From contig NZ_JACLCP010000004.1 of NCBI RefSeq assembly GCF_014243395.1, positions 248,001 to 312,000 of the forward strand: 64,000 bases of DNA, in the 5' to 3' direction. The notes under the pieces were generated by a model, which made no database searches, was not told the origin of the DNA, and worked only from the letters and a program-made list of their open reading frames with translations. Source of the DNA: Winogradskyella flava (GTDB lineage Bacteria > Bacteroidota > Bacteroidia > Flavobacteriales > Flavobacteriaceae). Of the stretch, positions 8,188-16,921 are shown one piece after another (positions within the stretch are counted from its first letter, which is position 1; each line of letters starts with the position of its first letter). The position numbers and the translations under genes are program-made.

Positions 8188-8460
8188 TTAACGTTTTGAA
8201 ATAGAGTTGTTTGTTATTGTTCTTTGACGCGAACACTTAAATCTGCCCTTGTCAAACGTTCTTTTTTTACTATGTTTCGTGGCTCTACCTTGCACACGTT
8301 CTCTCCACATTCTGAAGCTACTTGGCTTCATTTCTTTTCGCATTAAGTTTATGACTTCTTGTTCTTTTAAACCGAACTGAAACGTAATAGCTTCAAATGG
8401 CGTCCTATCTTCCCATGCCATTTCTATAATGCGATCAATATCTCTTACTTCTAAATTCAT
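8188..8460 (-). CDS. TIGR03643 family protein (DUF2805)
   Basis: The 90-residue basic protein matches the TIGR03643/DUF2805 pattern: DIDRIIEMAWEDRTPFEAI, then FGLKEQEVINLMRKEMKPSS and FRMWRERVQGRATKH. It looks like a helix-turn-helix-type fold with a Lys/Arg-rich tail. The family is widespread beside photolyase genes and uncharacterised. Its ATG overlaps the stop of the preceding gene in an ATGA junction, indicating coupled translation. Confidence 0.85.
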   Translation of the reverse strand: MNLEVRDIDRIIEMAWEDRTPFEAITFQFGLKEQEVINLMRKEMKPSSFRMWRERVQGRATKHSKKRTFDKGRFKCSRQRTITNNSISKR

Positions 8461-8888
8461 AAACTATAGGGCATTGCAAATTGCATGTCGTATTTTACTT
8501 TTTCATTTAGAAGTTTGTCAAAGAATTTTTTATTCTCCTTAAATGTCTTACTATTTCTAAAATGAATAAATCTACCCTGTGCATGCAAGCTCGATCCATT
8601 AACTTTATAAATTACAAGCTGGTAGTAGGGAATGATCCATGTAAAGTTCTTTAACCCTTGATTGATCATGACCAATATACCCTTAGGTCGTAATTCAATA
8701 TTGGCGTAATTAATATCGGATACAACATTCATCATACTCTGCATATTAGGACTGACTTCGTCAATAATCATACGTTTAGAACCCACTCCTTTCATTTTCA
8801 ATTTTTGTACCAAACTAAAAGAACTGCCAATTAAGTCAGCAATTATTTGCTTGTGCTCGGAGTTATAATGTGTCGTATTTAATATCAT
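8457..8888 (-). CDS. Conserved hypothetical protein, first gene of the downstream light operon
   Basis: The 143-residue protein starts MILNTTHYNSEHKQIIADL when read from the ATG at 8888. A longer reading from 8906 would begin inside the -7 promoter box and is rejected. Mixed alpha/beta content is suggested (VQKLKMKGVGSKRMIIDEV, then IELRPKGILVMINQG and WIIPYYQLVIYKVNG). I do not recognise a named domain. It overlaps the TIGR03643 gene by 4 nt and heads the transcript running to the photolyase at 3489, directly after a palindromic operator and promoter. Confidence 0.75.
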   Translation of the reverse strand: MILNTTHYNSEHKQIIADLIGSSFSLVQKLKMKGVGSKRMIIDEVSPNMQSMMNVVSDINYANIELRPKGILVMINQGLKNFTWIIPYYQLVIYKVNGSSLHAQGRFIHFRNSKTFKENKKFFDKLLNEKVKYDMQFAMPYSL

Positions 8889-8895
8889 TACAATG

Positions 8896-8938
8896 TAAAG
8901 ATACAAAATGTTTAACCTTTTAAATTAAAAGTTAAACA
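8896..8938 (-). promoter_or_regulatory. Operator TGTTTAA-N16-TTAAACA plus -7 box, light operon B
   Basis: On the minus strand the order is TGTTTAA, 16 nt, TTAAACA, 5 nt, TATCTTTA, then the ATG at 8888. The arms are at 8932-8938 and 8909-8915 and the -7 box at 8896-8903. The inner arm and spacer take the place of the -33 element, typical of repressor or MerR-type control. The same layout occurs at 17597-17639. Confidence 0.7.
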
Positions 8939-8978
8939 AAAATTAACACAGAATTAAGAATGTAAGAAAATTAGTTGT

Positions 8979-10472
8979 TTATTCGTTTCGAAGCATACGT
9001 TCTCTATCACTTATAGTATGTCGTTTAAGAATCCTAAAACTTTCACGTAATACCTCAGGATCTTTCTTCATATTCCAAAGAATATCGCTTGCACGTTTTC
9101 GGTTTTCCTTAATATTTACTATAGGATAAGGATAATCTTCGCCCAGCTTAAAATTGTAGAGCGCCTGTTCCATTTCAGTTATTAAATAAGGCTCATGTAC
9201 AAATACTGTATCTAGATGTGCTAATTCGGGTACCCATTTTCTAATGAACGAGGCGTCAGGATCATGTTTATGGCCATTTATGGTCGGATTGTAAATTCTT
9301 AGGTTATTAATCCCTGTCTCACCGGCCTGCATTTGTAATTGTGGAAAATGAATACCTGGTTCAAAATCCAAAAACTGTTGTGAAAGGTGTGTGGTAGCAG
9401 ATTGCCAAGGTTGCCAAAGGATATGCGTAAAAAAAGAAGCAAGCATGGCACGCATTCTAAAATTCACATAACCTGTTTCAATCAGGCAGCGCATACTTGC
9501 ATCAACGAGAGGGAAACCTGTTTGTCCCTCGCGCCAGGCTTTTTGATAGTCTTCTGAAATGCTCTTTTTTAATTTATGATAACCCTTATTTACACTTGCG
9601 TTTTCCATGGTATGTTCCATTTCGAACTTTTGAATAAAATGTGCCTGCCATCTTAGTCGAGATAAAAATGCGCCAATATGACGTTTGTCTTCAGAGTTTT
9701 CTTTTATCACATTGCCTTTTTGGAATACTTGTCGTATGGACAGGTTTCCCCAAGCGATATACGGTGAAAGTCTGCTACAGCTCGTTCTTGATGCCTCTGG
9801 TTTTGATATGTTGAACATATAGTCGCTATGACGACCGTCAAAAAATGAATTGGCATATTTCCAAGCCATGGAACTTCCACCTTTTTGAAATTTTGTATCT
9901 GCTGGTGTCTCTAAATCCGCAATCGTAAACACTTTTTCTAGTGATTCAATAAGATCTAGTGACAAAAGTTGATTTTCCTTAGGTCGAAAGACTTCTAGCT
10001 CTCTATGCATATAGGCTTCCCAATTTTCAAACCAATGATCTCTATTTAATAAACCACGCTCAACGCCATTATTTTTACTTTCTTCCCATTTGATGAAGTT
10101 ATTTCTACAATAGCGTGTAAATTCTTTATCTCTATTGTAAGTGACTAATAAACCGGTTTCGACATGCGAATAGATGGTGTCGACCTTGTAGAATTCCTGA
10201 ATAAGATTAAAGACACTTTGTATGTCACTAGTAACAGTTAAAATTTTTGTGTTGTAGGTTTGTAATTGGCTGTTAAGGTCTCTAAGTGATTCTTTAATGA
10301 AGTTAAAATGGCGTTCACTATAGTGTTCGTCATTTAATAGCAAATGCTCAAAAACATAGAGCAGAAGAGTGGTTTTACTAGATTTTAAGGCATTAGCGAT
10401 AGCCTCGTTATCCTCGAGTCTTAAGTCGCGCTTTAGCCATACTACGTTGATATGTTCTTTAGAATTATTCAT
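8979..10472 (-). CDS. Cryptochrome/photolyase family FAD-binding protein
   Basis: The 497-residue protein has an N-terminal photolyase alpha/beta domain (INVVWLKRDLRLEDNEAI) and a C-terminal FAD domain with TSCSRLSPYIAWGNLSIRQV, GQTGFPLVDASMRCL and MRAMLASFFTHILW. The segment replacing the CPD-photolyase GNWQW region reads FEPGIHFPQLQMQAGETGIN, followed by LRIYNPTINGHKHD. This divergence means the subclass and substrate are not clear; it could be a repair enzyme or a cryptochrome-like photoreceptor. Its ATG overlaps the stop of the FeS-BCP-like gene by 8 nt, so the two are translationally coupled. It is the last gene of light operon A. Confidence 0.88.
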   Translation of the reverse strand: MNNSKEHINVVWLKRDLRLEDNEAIANALKSSKTTLLLYVFEHLLLNDEHYSERHFNFIKESLRDLNSQLQTYNTKILTVTSDIQSVFNLIQEFYKVDTIYSHVETGLLVTYNRDKEFTRYCRNNFIKWEESKNNGVERGLLNRDHWFENWEAYMHRELEVFRPKENQLLSLDLIESLEKVFTIADLETPADTKFQKGGSSMAWKYANSFFDGRHSDYMFNISKPEASRTSCSRLSPYIAWGNLSIRQVFQKGNVIKENSEDKRHIGAFLSRLRWQAHFIQKFEMEHTMENASVNKGYHKLKKSISEDYQKAWREGQTGFPLVDASMRCLIETGYVNFRMRAMLASFFTHILWQPWQSATTHLSQQFLDFEPGIHFPQLQMQAGETGINNLRIYNPTINGHKHDPDASFIRKWVPELAHLDTVFVHEPYLITEMEQALYNFKLGEDYPYPIVNIKENRKRASDILWNMKKDPEVLRESFRILKRHTISDRERMLRNE

Positions 10473-11940
10473 CCAAGCTTTTCAAAAATTTTTCTGCGTT
10501 ATTGAAATGGTTCTCCAAAGTTTCTTTTTTCATTCTATCCAAATTACCCAAGAGCATTCCTAACCTAGGATTTCCTGAAAAGAAATCACGGTGTTTATCC
10601 ATAAATGTCCAAAATAATCCATCCCAAGTGTCCTGCCAATCGCCTTTTGAGTAATTGCTCATTTTCATAATATAGTTGCTGCTGCTGATATATGGTTTTG
10701 TAGACATTAAGCCGCCATCAGCATACAGGCTCATACCATAAACATTGGGTACCATAACCCAATCATAAGCATCGATGAACAATTCCATAAACCATTTATA
10801 AACCTCGTCTGGATCGAACTCACACAATACCATGAAGTTGCCCAGTATCATGAGGCGTTCTATATGATGTGCATAACCCGTTTTAATTATTTTTTTTATC
10901 ACATCGTCAATAGGTTTAATACCCGTGGTGCCATTGTAGAATGATGCTGGTATTTTTCGGTTAAAGTTCCAAAAATTCTTAGTGCGTTCTTCAGTACCTT
11001 TTACTTCGTAAACACCGCGAATAAACTCTCGCCATCCGAGTATTTGACGAACAAATCCCTCTGTTGAATTGATTAGAACGTTATTCGATTTTGCATAATC
11101 TATAGCGCTTTCAATGACGTCTGATGGATTGAGTAATCCAACATTAATAAGTGGCGATAGGATGCTGTGATTTAGAAAATGCTCTTCTTTGACAATAGCA
11201 TCTTCGTAGGGTCCGAATTCGTGAAAGCGTTGTTTGAAAAATTGCTGTAACCAATCTTCAGCAGATTCAAAATCTATAGGGTAAATAGTGAATTCGGTAA
11301 GCTGCCCATAATGATTACTAAAATTTGAACGCACATAATCTTCTGCTTCCTTGTGATACGATGTTTGATCTGGAAATTGAATGTTTGGCGGTGTCTTATC
11401 TTTCGGGTATTTCTTTCGGTTATCACCATCATAAGTCCATTTCCCGCCCTCAGGTTCATCCGAAACCATTAAGATATTTCGCTCTTTACGCTGGTCTTTA
11501 TAGAATGATGTTTGAAAGAATTTCTTTTTAGAGGGTTTAAAGAACGAACTGAGTTCTTTTTTGCTATTAATGAAAAGGGGATTCCCATACCATTCTACAC
11601 TAATATCTTTTGAAACGCAATTAATGTGCTTTTCTAGCCAATTGTCTGTTGGATCTATGATATGAAGTTTTTCAACCCCTTTATTAATAAGATGTGGAAT
11701 CAATTCCCTAGCATCGCACAAATTTGAAGTCGCTTCAATATAGTTTACTATTTTGTTCTTGTCCTGTAAATATTCCTCATAAGCTTTCATTGAAGCCCTG
11801 TGAAATGCGATCTTTTGTTTATGGAATTTATAATGTTTGAAGAATAAAAATTCTTCTATGAGATATATATCAGCATCGATCTCAAGAATTGGTGAATTCT
11901 TGAAAAGTTGATGTGGGAATATGAGTATGGCTTCTTTCAA
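10465..11940 (-). CDS. Cryptochrome/photolyase family protein of the bacterial (6-4)/FeS-BCP type, lacking the Fe-S cysteines
   Basis: The 491-residue protein aligns by eye with Agrobacterium PhrB-type (6-4) photolyases: YLIEEFLFFKHYKFHKQKIA (26-45), HRASM (47-51), GWREFIRGVY (302-311), YAHHIERLMILGNF (356-369) with the catalytic His pair H358/H359, and YDWVMVPNVYGMSLYADGG (392-410). Known members bind a [4Fe-4S] cluster through four Cys. Here only three Cys exist (75, 108, 373), none at a ligand position. The usual Cys-rich segment after the NYI.KMS motif is replaced by a short SKGDWQDTWDGLFW (431-444), and the upstream ligand position reads Pro. The flavin and lumazine-type antenna remain expected. 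It lies downstream of cry-DASH across a palindromic repeat. Confidence 0.9.
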   Translation of the reverse strand: MKEAILIFPHQLFKNSPILEIDADIYLIEEFLFFKHYKFHKQKIAFHRASMKAYEEYLQDKNKIVNYIEATSNLCDARELIPHLINKGVEKLHIIDPTDNWLEKHINCVSKDISVEWYGNPLFINSKKELSSFFKPSKKKFFQTSFYKDQRKERNILMVSDEPEGGKWTYDGDNRKKYPKDKTPPNIQFPDQTSYHKEAEDYVRSNFSNHYGQLTEFTIYPIDFESAEDWLQQFFKQRFHEFGPYEDAIVKEEHFLNHSILSPLINVGLLNPSDVIESAIDYAKSNNVLINSTEGFVRQILGWREFIRGVYEVKGTEERTKNFWNFNRKIPASFYNGTTGIKPIDDVIKKIIKTGYAHHIERLMILGNFMVLCEFDPDEVYKWFMELFIDAYDWVMVPNVYGMSLYADGGLMSTKPYISSSNYIMKMSNYSKGDWQDTWDGLFWTFMDKHRDFFSGNPRLGMLLGNLDRMKKETLENHFNNAEKFLKSLDE

Positions 11941-11970
11941 TTTTTTTGTTTAAGTTGTTTTTTCTCTTTT

Positions 11971-12053
11971 ACACCCCTAAAGTCCCCTCAAGGGGACAAC
12001 AGTTTCTATGTTTGTTTTTAAAGAATGTTCTCTTGTGGGGACTTCAGGGGTGT
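11971..12053. repeat. Palindromic intergenic repeat between two photolyase genes
   Basis: ACACCCCTAAAGTCCCC (11971-11987) pairs with GGGGACTTCAGGGGTGT (12037-12053) with one mismatch, and a nested hairpin GTCCCC-TCAA-GGGGAC lies at 11982-11997. Its GC content is far above that of its surroundings. From memory, similar CCCCTAAAGTCCCC palindromes are dispersed between genes in Flavobacteriaceae. It nearly fills the 115-bp gap in the operon and could attenuate or process the transcript. Confidence 0.7.
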
Positions 12054-12055
12054 TC

Positions 12056-13360
12056 TTAAAACAAACTCGGTTGCAACCACAGATTTCTAAACTTACCATT
12101 GGCATCGTAACGTTCTGCCTGTAGTTGTACATTAAATTTTCTATCTCTTGGGTCATTGCCAACACCAGCAACATACATCCAATTGCCATAATTACTATGT
12201 ACATCATAATCTAGTAATAGTGATTCAAAATAAGATGCACCAATACGCCAATCTAATTCTAATTCTTTCGCGAAATATGACGCTACATTTTGGCGACCTC
12301 TATTGCTCATCCAACCTGTTTCTTTAAGCTCAATCATATTGGCATTAACAAAGTCAGACTGTGTCTCGCCGTTGATCCATTTTTCAATTTGTATTTTGTT
12401 TGATGACCACTCGTAATCTTTTTTAAGAATGCCCTCTAGCTTAAAGATTTGGTTGCCATGTTTCAAGGATACATATTTAAAATAGTCGCGCCAAATCAGT
12501 TCAAAAATGAGCCAATAGGTCGATTGATTCTTATAATGCTCTTTTTCAAATTGTTTGACATTCCAGTAAATTATTCCGGCAGAAATACTACCATTCGCTA
12601 GCCAAGACGAAAACTTTGAGCTATAATCTACACCCACTAAACCATTTCTTGTTTTCTTGTAAAACCCTAACTTTTTAGTGTTAAAGAAATAGTCATTCAA
12701 GCGTTTTATGGCTTCAGTCATCCCACCTTTAAAGGGAAATGCCGAATGTGGATGTCTTTGGAAATCTTCAAAACCTAAATCACCCAATGTTGGAATGGTA
12801 GTATTGTTATCTATCCTTAAGTTTTCTGTTTGCTTTTCAATTTTCAATTCTTCCCGTATCTCTACATATTTCTCTAATTTCTTTCTAAATACTGTAAATA
12901 CTTGTGGTGTCTTGTAAATGTTGAAATTGATATCATCAGGATGAAATAAAAATTGATTGTAAATGGGATGCCATGTCACGTCTTCGATTTTAGACTTTAC
13001 CAAATTCTCGGTATCCACTTCCTCCTGTGTCCATTCGTTTTGCAGAAAAATGTCAGTAACCTGATGTGATTCGCAAATTTTTGGAATTACGACTTCAGGT
13101 AAATCGTGGTAAACCAATAAATCAATATTGAGCCTGTGGAGTTGTTCCTTAAGGTCTTGTAGTGTTTCTATTAAAAATTGAGCTCTGAATTTTGCAGTTT
13201 TTTTGAATCCAAATGGATTGACCTCAAAATGTTTTGGGTCAAAACAATAGACGCCAAGGACTTCATTGCCATCTTTACAAGCTTCATGCAGAACAGCGTT
13301 ATCTATAGTCCTTAGATCATTCCTGAACCAAACTAAATGTCTTTTTTCTGCCTTCTGCAT
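12056..13360 (-). CDS. DASH family cryptochrome
   Basis: Cry-DASH proteins bind FAD and a folate antenna and repair CPDs in single-stranded or loop DNA. The 434-residue protein has [20 protein letters not shown] (9-28), [17 protein letters not shown], then [40 protein letters not shown] and [20 protein letters not shown], the last two being DASH signatures. The ATG lies within the 3' end of the DUF2256 gene (28-nt overlap), consistent with the common pairing of these two families. Confidence 0.93.
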   Translation of the reverse strand: MQKAEKRHLVWFRNDLRTIDNAVLHEACKDGNEVLGVYCFDPKHFEVNPFGFKKTAKFRAQFLIETLQDLKEQLHRLNIDLLVYHDLPEVVIPKICESHQVTDIFLQNEWTQEEVDTENLVKSKIEDVTWHPIYNQFLFHPDDINFNIYKTPQVFTVFRKKLEKYVEIREELKIEKQTENLRIDNNTTIPTLGDLGFEDFQRHPHSAFPFKGGMTEAIKRLNDYFFNTKKLGFYKKTRNGLVGVDYSSKFSSWLANGSISAGIIYWNVKQFEKEHYKNQSTYWLIFELIWRDYFKYVSLKHGNQIFKLEGILKKDYEWSSNKIQIEKWINGETQSDFVNANMIELKETGWMSNRGRQNVASYFAKELELDWRIGASYFESLLLDYDVHSNYGNWMYVAGVGNDPRDRKFNVQLQAERYDANGKFRNLWLQPSLF

Positions 13361-13482
13361 TTTTCGCTACAATATTTTACGTTTCCCCAGTCTTTTTCCC
13401 ATTTCTTTCGCCATGAAAATGGACGCTCGCAAACGGGACATATTTTTTCTGGTAAATGTTGTTTTTTTATGGCTTTCGGCAT
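13333..13482 (-). CDS. DUF2256 domain-containing zinc-ribbon-like protein
   Basis: The 49-residue protein begins [20 protein letters not shown], continues [20 protein letters not shown] and ends KCRRQKKDI. Two CxxC/CxxxC pairs (residues 15/18 and 38/42) frame a Trp-rich basic core, the DUF2256 signature, which probably binds Zn. This family occurs next to or fused with cryptochrome/photolyase proteins in many bacteria; function is unknown. It overlaps the start of cry-DASH by 28 nt in another frame. Confidence 0.88.
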   Translation of the reverse strand: MPKAIKKQHLPEKICPVCERPFSWRKKWEKDWGNVKYCSEKCRRQKKDI

Positions 13483-13527
13483 TTTTAGTTTTAGACCTGC
13501 TAGGTATTATAAACCTTCAAGGTCTTT

Positions 13528-14949
13528 TCATTTTGGTTCTACTAAAGCGTTGATCATCCCTTTAAAAACAAAGGCGTGAAATGGTAGTACCATATACCAA
13601 TACAATCTTCCCCAGACCCCTTTTGGCCTGAATACAGCGCGTTGATATAACTTGTCTTTAACTATTTTAAATTCTAACCAAGCTTCACCTGGTAGTTTCA
13701 TTTCAGCAAATAATAACAATCGCTTTTCTTTTTTGTCAGCAAATAAAACGCGCCAAAAGTCTAAAGGATCTCCTGCTTCTAAATAGGTGTCGTGCGTTCG
13801 TCCTCTGCGCAAGCCAACACCGCCAAAAAGCTTATCTACATAACCTCTAAGTTTCCAGAGACCGTTAAAACTATACCAACCGTTACGTCCACCAATGCCC
13901 CAAATTTGATTGATGGTAAATTCCTCATCTTTTATAGCTCTGGATCGCACATCCTTAAAACAACCGTATTGTGGTAACTCGATATGTTTTGATAATTGAT
14001 CTTTAAAACGACCACTACTTACAGCATCTTTCCAACTGGATATGACACTATTTTGCTCAATGCGCTGAAACGCTAAATCCACAGCAGTTTTATAAGCCAT
14101 TGGTTCTATATCGATATGGTTATTGATATCGCTAGGTCTGCCTATAACTTCGACTTTCATGCTATCAACTAAAGCTTGTGCCAACTGAAAGGATGTAGAC
14201 GTTACAAAGTATAACCAGTAAGAGGACAATTTTGGTGTAAGTACAGGTAAGGTGTAGATGTAACGTTTAAGACCACGTACTTCAGCAAATTGTAACAACA
14301 TTTCTTTGTATGTCAGTATTTCTGGTCCGAAGATGTCATACGAATTATTATAAAGTTCTTTTTTGCCTAGAGCACCAGACAAATAGGTGAGAACATCCCT
14401 AATACCTAAGGGTTGCGTTTTTGTATTCAACCATTTGGGCGTAATCATTACAGGAAGTTTCTCAACAATATCTCTTATGATTTCAAAAGAGGCACTTCCG
14501 CTACCAACAATGATTCCTGCTCTAAAGGTTGTTAAGGCGTAATCATCAGATTTTAAAGTTTCTTCAACTTGTAATCTCGATTTTAGATGTTTAGAAAGTG
14601 AATCATCATTTACAATACCACTGAGGTAAATAACCTGTTTACAGTTCGTAGCATTAACTAAATTTTTGAAATTAAGCGCGCATTGACGCTCTAAACTTTC
14701 AAAATCATCCGCATCTGTTGCCATGGAATGTATGAGGTAATAGGCAACATCAATATCCTTTGGAATTTTATTGGGCTCTGGACTTAAGAAATCCATTTTA
14801 ATAAAAGAACAGAGTGGGTGTTCTTCAATTTCATCCGGAATACGATTCATATCACGAACACAACAAACAAGCTCGTGCTCAGCTTCTAATAGCTGAAGTG
14901 CTAGTCTTTTGGCAATATAGCCTGTTGTGCCTGTAATTAAAATGCGCAT
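13528..14949 (-). CDS. SDR family NAD(P)-binding protein with DUF2867 domain
   Basis: The 473-residue protein starts with an atypical-SDR Rossmann domain (MRILITGTTGYIAKRLALQL, with TGxxGY) that runs to about residue 300. It is followed by a DUF2867 domain (residues about 325-473) with IWGIGGRNGWYSFNGLWKLR and LRRGRTHDTYLEAGDPLDFW. Proteins with this architecture are common in flavobacterial light and stress clusters; the reaction is unknown and a lipid or quinone substrate would be a guess. Its ATG overlaps the flavin reductase stop by 1 nt (TAATG). Confidence 0.9.
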   Translation of the reverse strand: MRILITGTTGYIAKRLALQLLEAEHELVCCVRDMNRIPDEIEEHPLCSFIKMDFLSPEPNKIPKDIDVAYYLIHSMATDADDFESLERQCALNFKNLVNATNCKQVIYLSGIVNDDSLSKHLKSRLQVEETLKSDDYALTTFRAGIIVGSGSASFEIIRDIVEKLPVMITPKWLNTKTQPLGIRDVLTYLSGALGKKELYNNSYDIFGPEILTYKEMLLQFAEVRGLKRYIYTLPVLTPKLSSYWLYFVTSTSFQLAQALVDSMKVEVIGRPSDINNHIDIEPMAYKTAVDLAFQRIEQNSVISSWKDAVSSGRFKDQLSKHIELPQYGCFKDVRSRAIKDEEFTINQIWGIGGRNGWYSFNGLWKLRGYVDKLFGGVGLRRGRTHDTYLEAGDPLDFWRVLFADKKEKRLLLFAEMKLPGEAWLEFKIVKDKLYQRAVFRPKGVWGRLYWYMVLPFHAFVFKGMINALVEPK

Positions 14950-15587
14950 TAGCCATTGGTGTTTGCAAACTCTGGTTTTGGACGCTGATATTCTAAACGT
15001 GTCTTTAGCTCTGGTACTGCATAACCGTCCAAACCATTTATAGTCGCTACGTTTCCTTTGGATAAGTTGATAAAACCATCTTTTTCTAGTAAGTCATCTG
15101 GAACATAGAGCTTTTCAATTTTACCAATTAACAAGATGGTATTGTTGGCTTTTATTGGATATTCTTCTACATAGCTCATTGCCAATTGTATTGGGCATCC
15201 CTTTACAAATGGCGCTATAAAGTCATCCTTATATTCTTCTTCTAAAGCCGTAACGTCAAATTCTGAAATAGCAGAATCGTACTTGGCTGATGTGTGGTGA
15301 GCATCTTCTAGGATGCCATTATGAATATGGTTCAGCGTATACTTTCCAGAAGTTTTAATATTGTCATAAGTATTTCTTATGACTGTAGTTGGTCTTAAGA
15401 AAAAACCGAGTAAACCTGGATTAGATCCTAAATGCGTCACAGAACTAAACACGGCGACATTACAGGTTCCAGTGTCGTCTTTTGTACCAATAAGATTTGC
15501 AGATTTATAGCCAGAGCAACTATTTATTAAGTTGATACGATATAAGTGATGCATCTTGTTAATATCATCTAAACTGAATTCTGCCAT
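14949..15587 (-). CDS. Flavin reductase family protein
   Basis: The 212-residue protein matches the flavin reductase-like split-barrel FMN-binding family: LINSCSGYKSANLIGTKDDT near residue 20, VAVFSSVTHLGSNPGLLGFF with RPTT, and YTLNHIHNGILEDAHHTSAK. Such enzymes bind FMN and may reduce flavins or act as oxidoreductases. In this position it could supply reduced flavin to the neighbouring flavoproteins, which is inference only. It starts 1 nt after the stop of the ABC1 kinase gene and overlaps the SDR/DUF2867 gene. Confidence 0.9.
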   Translation of the reverse strand: MAEFSLDDINKMHHLYRINLINSCSGYKSANLIGTKDDTGTCNVAVFSSVTHLGSNPGLLGFFLRPTTVIRNTYDNIKTSGKYTLNHIHNGILEDAHHTSAKYDSAISEFDVTALEEEYKDDFIAPFVKGCPIQLAMSYVEEYPIKANNTILLIGKIEKLYVPDDLLEKDGFINLSKGNVATINGLDGYAVPELKTRLEYQRPKPEFANTNG

Positions 15588-15588
15588 C

Positions 15589-16899
15589 TTATAGATTTAC
15601 AAAATTATTGATTTTTACTTTTTCAGCTTTTAAATCAAACATCAGGTTATATAGTCCAAAGAATGTTCTATTGATGTAAATAAAATGCTTAGAACCTCTG
15701 TTGCCATTCATGTTTCTTAACTCTGTACTTTTAGAGTATTTCTGTCCCATTTCTGCCACCTGATTGAAAAATGACGGATTGGAGAAATCAAAAATTTCAT
15801 TTTGAAAAGGCTGAGTAAATAAGCTCAAAAGTTCATGGAACATGGCCGAGAAAAAAGTGATTTCTTCTTCGGTGTCGTCTGTTCTTAAGATTTCTAATTC
15901 ATATAATTTTTCCGTAAAAGCCTCAGGATTATCGATGCACTCTTTCTTAGCTAATTCAAAATAAGGTACATAAAAACTATCAGGAATTTCTTTCATGCAG
16001 CCAAAGTCCAGAGCAATTAAATCAGCGTCTTCAGAAATTAGGAAATTACCAGGATGTGGATCTGCATGAACTTTTTTCAATTTGTGAATTTGAAACATGT
16101 AAAAATCCCATAGCGCCTGTCCAAGCTGATTTGATTTTTCTTGGCTTGTATTATGCGCTACGAATTCCGAAAGATGTTCACCTTTCATATAATCCATAGT
16201 TATGATACGTTCAGAAGAAAATTCTTCGTAATACTTTGGAAATTTTAGATTTGGAATATGCTTACAGGCTTCGACAACTGCTTTACTTTGTTCGATTTCT
16301 AAAATGTAATTCGTTTCTTCGACAAGTTTATTTTCGACTTCCTTAAAATATTTATCAGAATCTTTTCCTTTGATATTAAACATTTTAATAGCTATTGGCT
16401 TAACTAAGGCCAAATCAGATGCGATACTCTCCGCAACTCCAGGATATTGGATTTTCACAGCAAATTTTTTCCCATCCTTTTCTGCAATATGGACTTGTCC
16501 AATGCTTGCAGCATTGACTGAAGTTGCGTTGAAAGTATCAAATAGTTCTTCGGGATGTTTTCCGAAATATTTTTTAAATGATTTTATGACTAATGGCGGC
16601 GATAATGGAGGCACAGAAAACTGAGACAATGAAAATTTCTCAACATAAGCTTGTGGTAATATGCTTTTTTCCATGCTCAACATTTGAGCCACTTTCAAGG
16701 CACTCCCTTTAAGTTTCTTGAGACTGTCATATATATCTTCTGCATTATTTTGGTTGAGACGTTCTTTGGCTTCTTCTTTGGAATTTACCATTTTGTCTCC
16801 ATAATATTTCAGATAGTTGACGCCAACTTTAGCCCCTGTTGATACAAGTTTGCTGGCTCTAGATATTTTGGTAATTGGTATACTGTCTATGGTCTTCAT
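15589..16899 (-). CDS. AarF/ABC1/UbiB family atypical kinase
   Basis: The 436-residue protein has the ABC1 hallmarks: LKGSALKVAQMLSMEKSILP (N-terminal KxGQ-type motif, here KVAQ), FAVKIQYPGVAESIASDLAL, KVHADPHPGNFLISEDADLI and ALDFG. In other organisms UbiB/COQ8 proteins are ATPases that support ubiquinone synthesis. Bacteroidota make menaquinone, so the client here is open. Placement between a flavin reductase and a TetR regulator in the light operon suggests a role in redox or isoprenoid lipid metabolism under light stress. Confidence 0.92.
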   Translation of the reverse strand: MKTIDSIPITKISRASKLVSTGAKVGVNYLKYYGDKMVNSKEEAKERLNQNNAEDIYDSLKKLKGSALKVAQMLSMEKSILPQAYVEKFSLSQFSVPPLSPPLVIKSFKKYFGKHPEELFDTFNATSVNAASIGQVHIAEKDGKKFAVKIQYPGVAESIASDLALVKPIAIKMFNIKGKDSDKYFKEVENKLVEETNYILEIEQSKAVVEACKHIPNLKFPKYYEEFSSERIITMDYMKGEHLSEFVAHNTSQEKSNQLGQALWDFYMFQIHKLKKVHADPHPGNFLISEDADLIALDFGCMKEIPDSFYVPYFELAKKECIDNPEAFTEKLYELEILRTDDTEEEITFFSAMFHELLSLFTQPFQNEIFDFSNPSFFNQVAEMGQKYSKSTELRNMNGNRGSKHFIYINRTFFGLYNLMFDLKAEKVKINNFVNL

Positions 16900-16921
16900 T
16901 TATGCTGAATTTATTTCAGTA

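Noticed and set aside
3489-13360. Photolyase genes as an assembly duplication
   Set aside because: The four proteins belong to different subfamilies and differ strongly in sequence.
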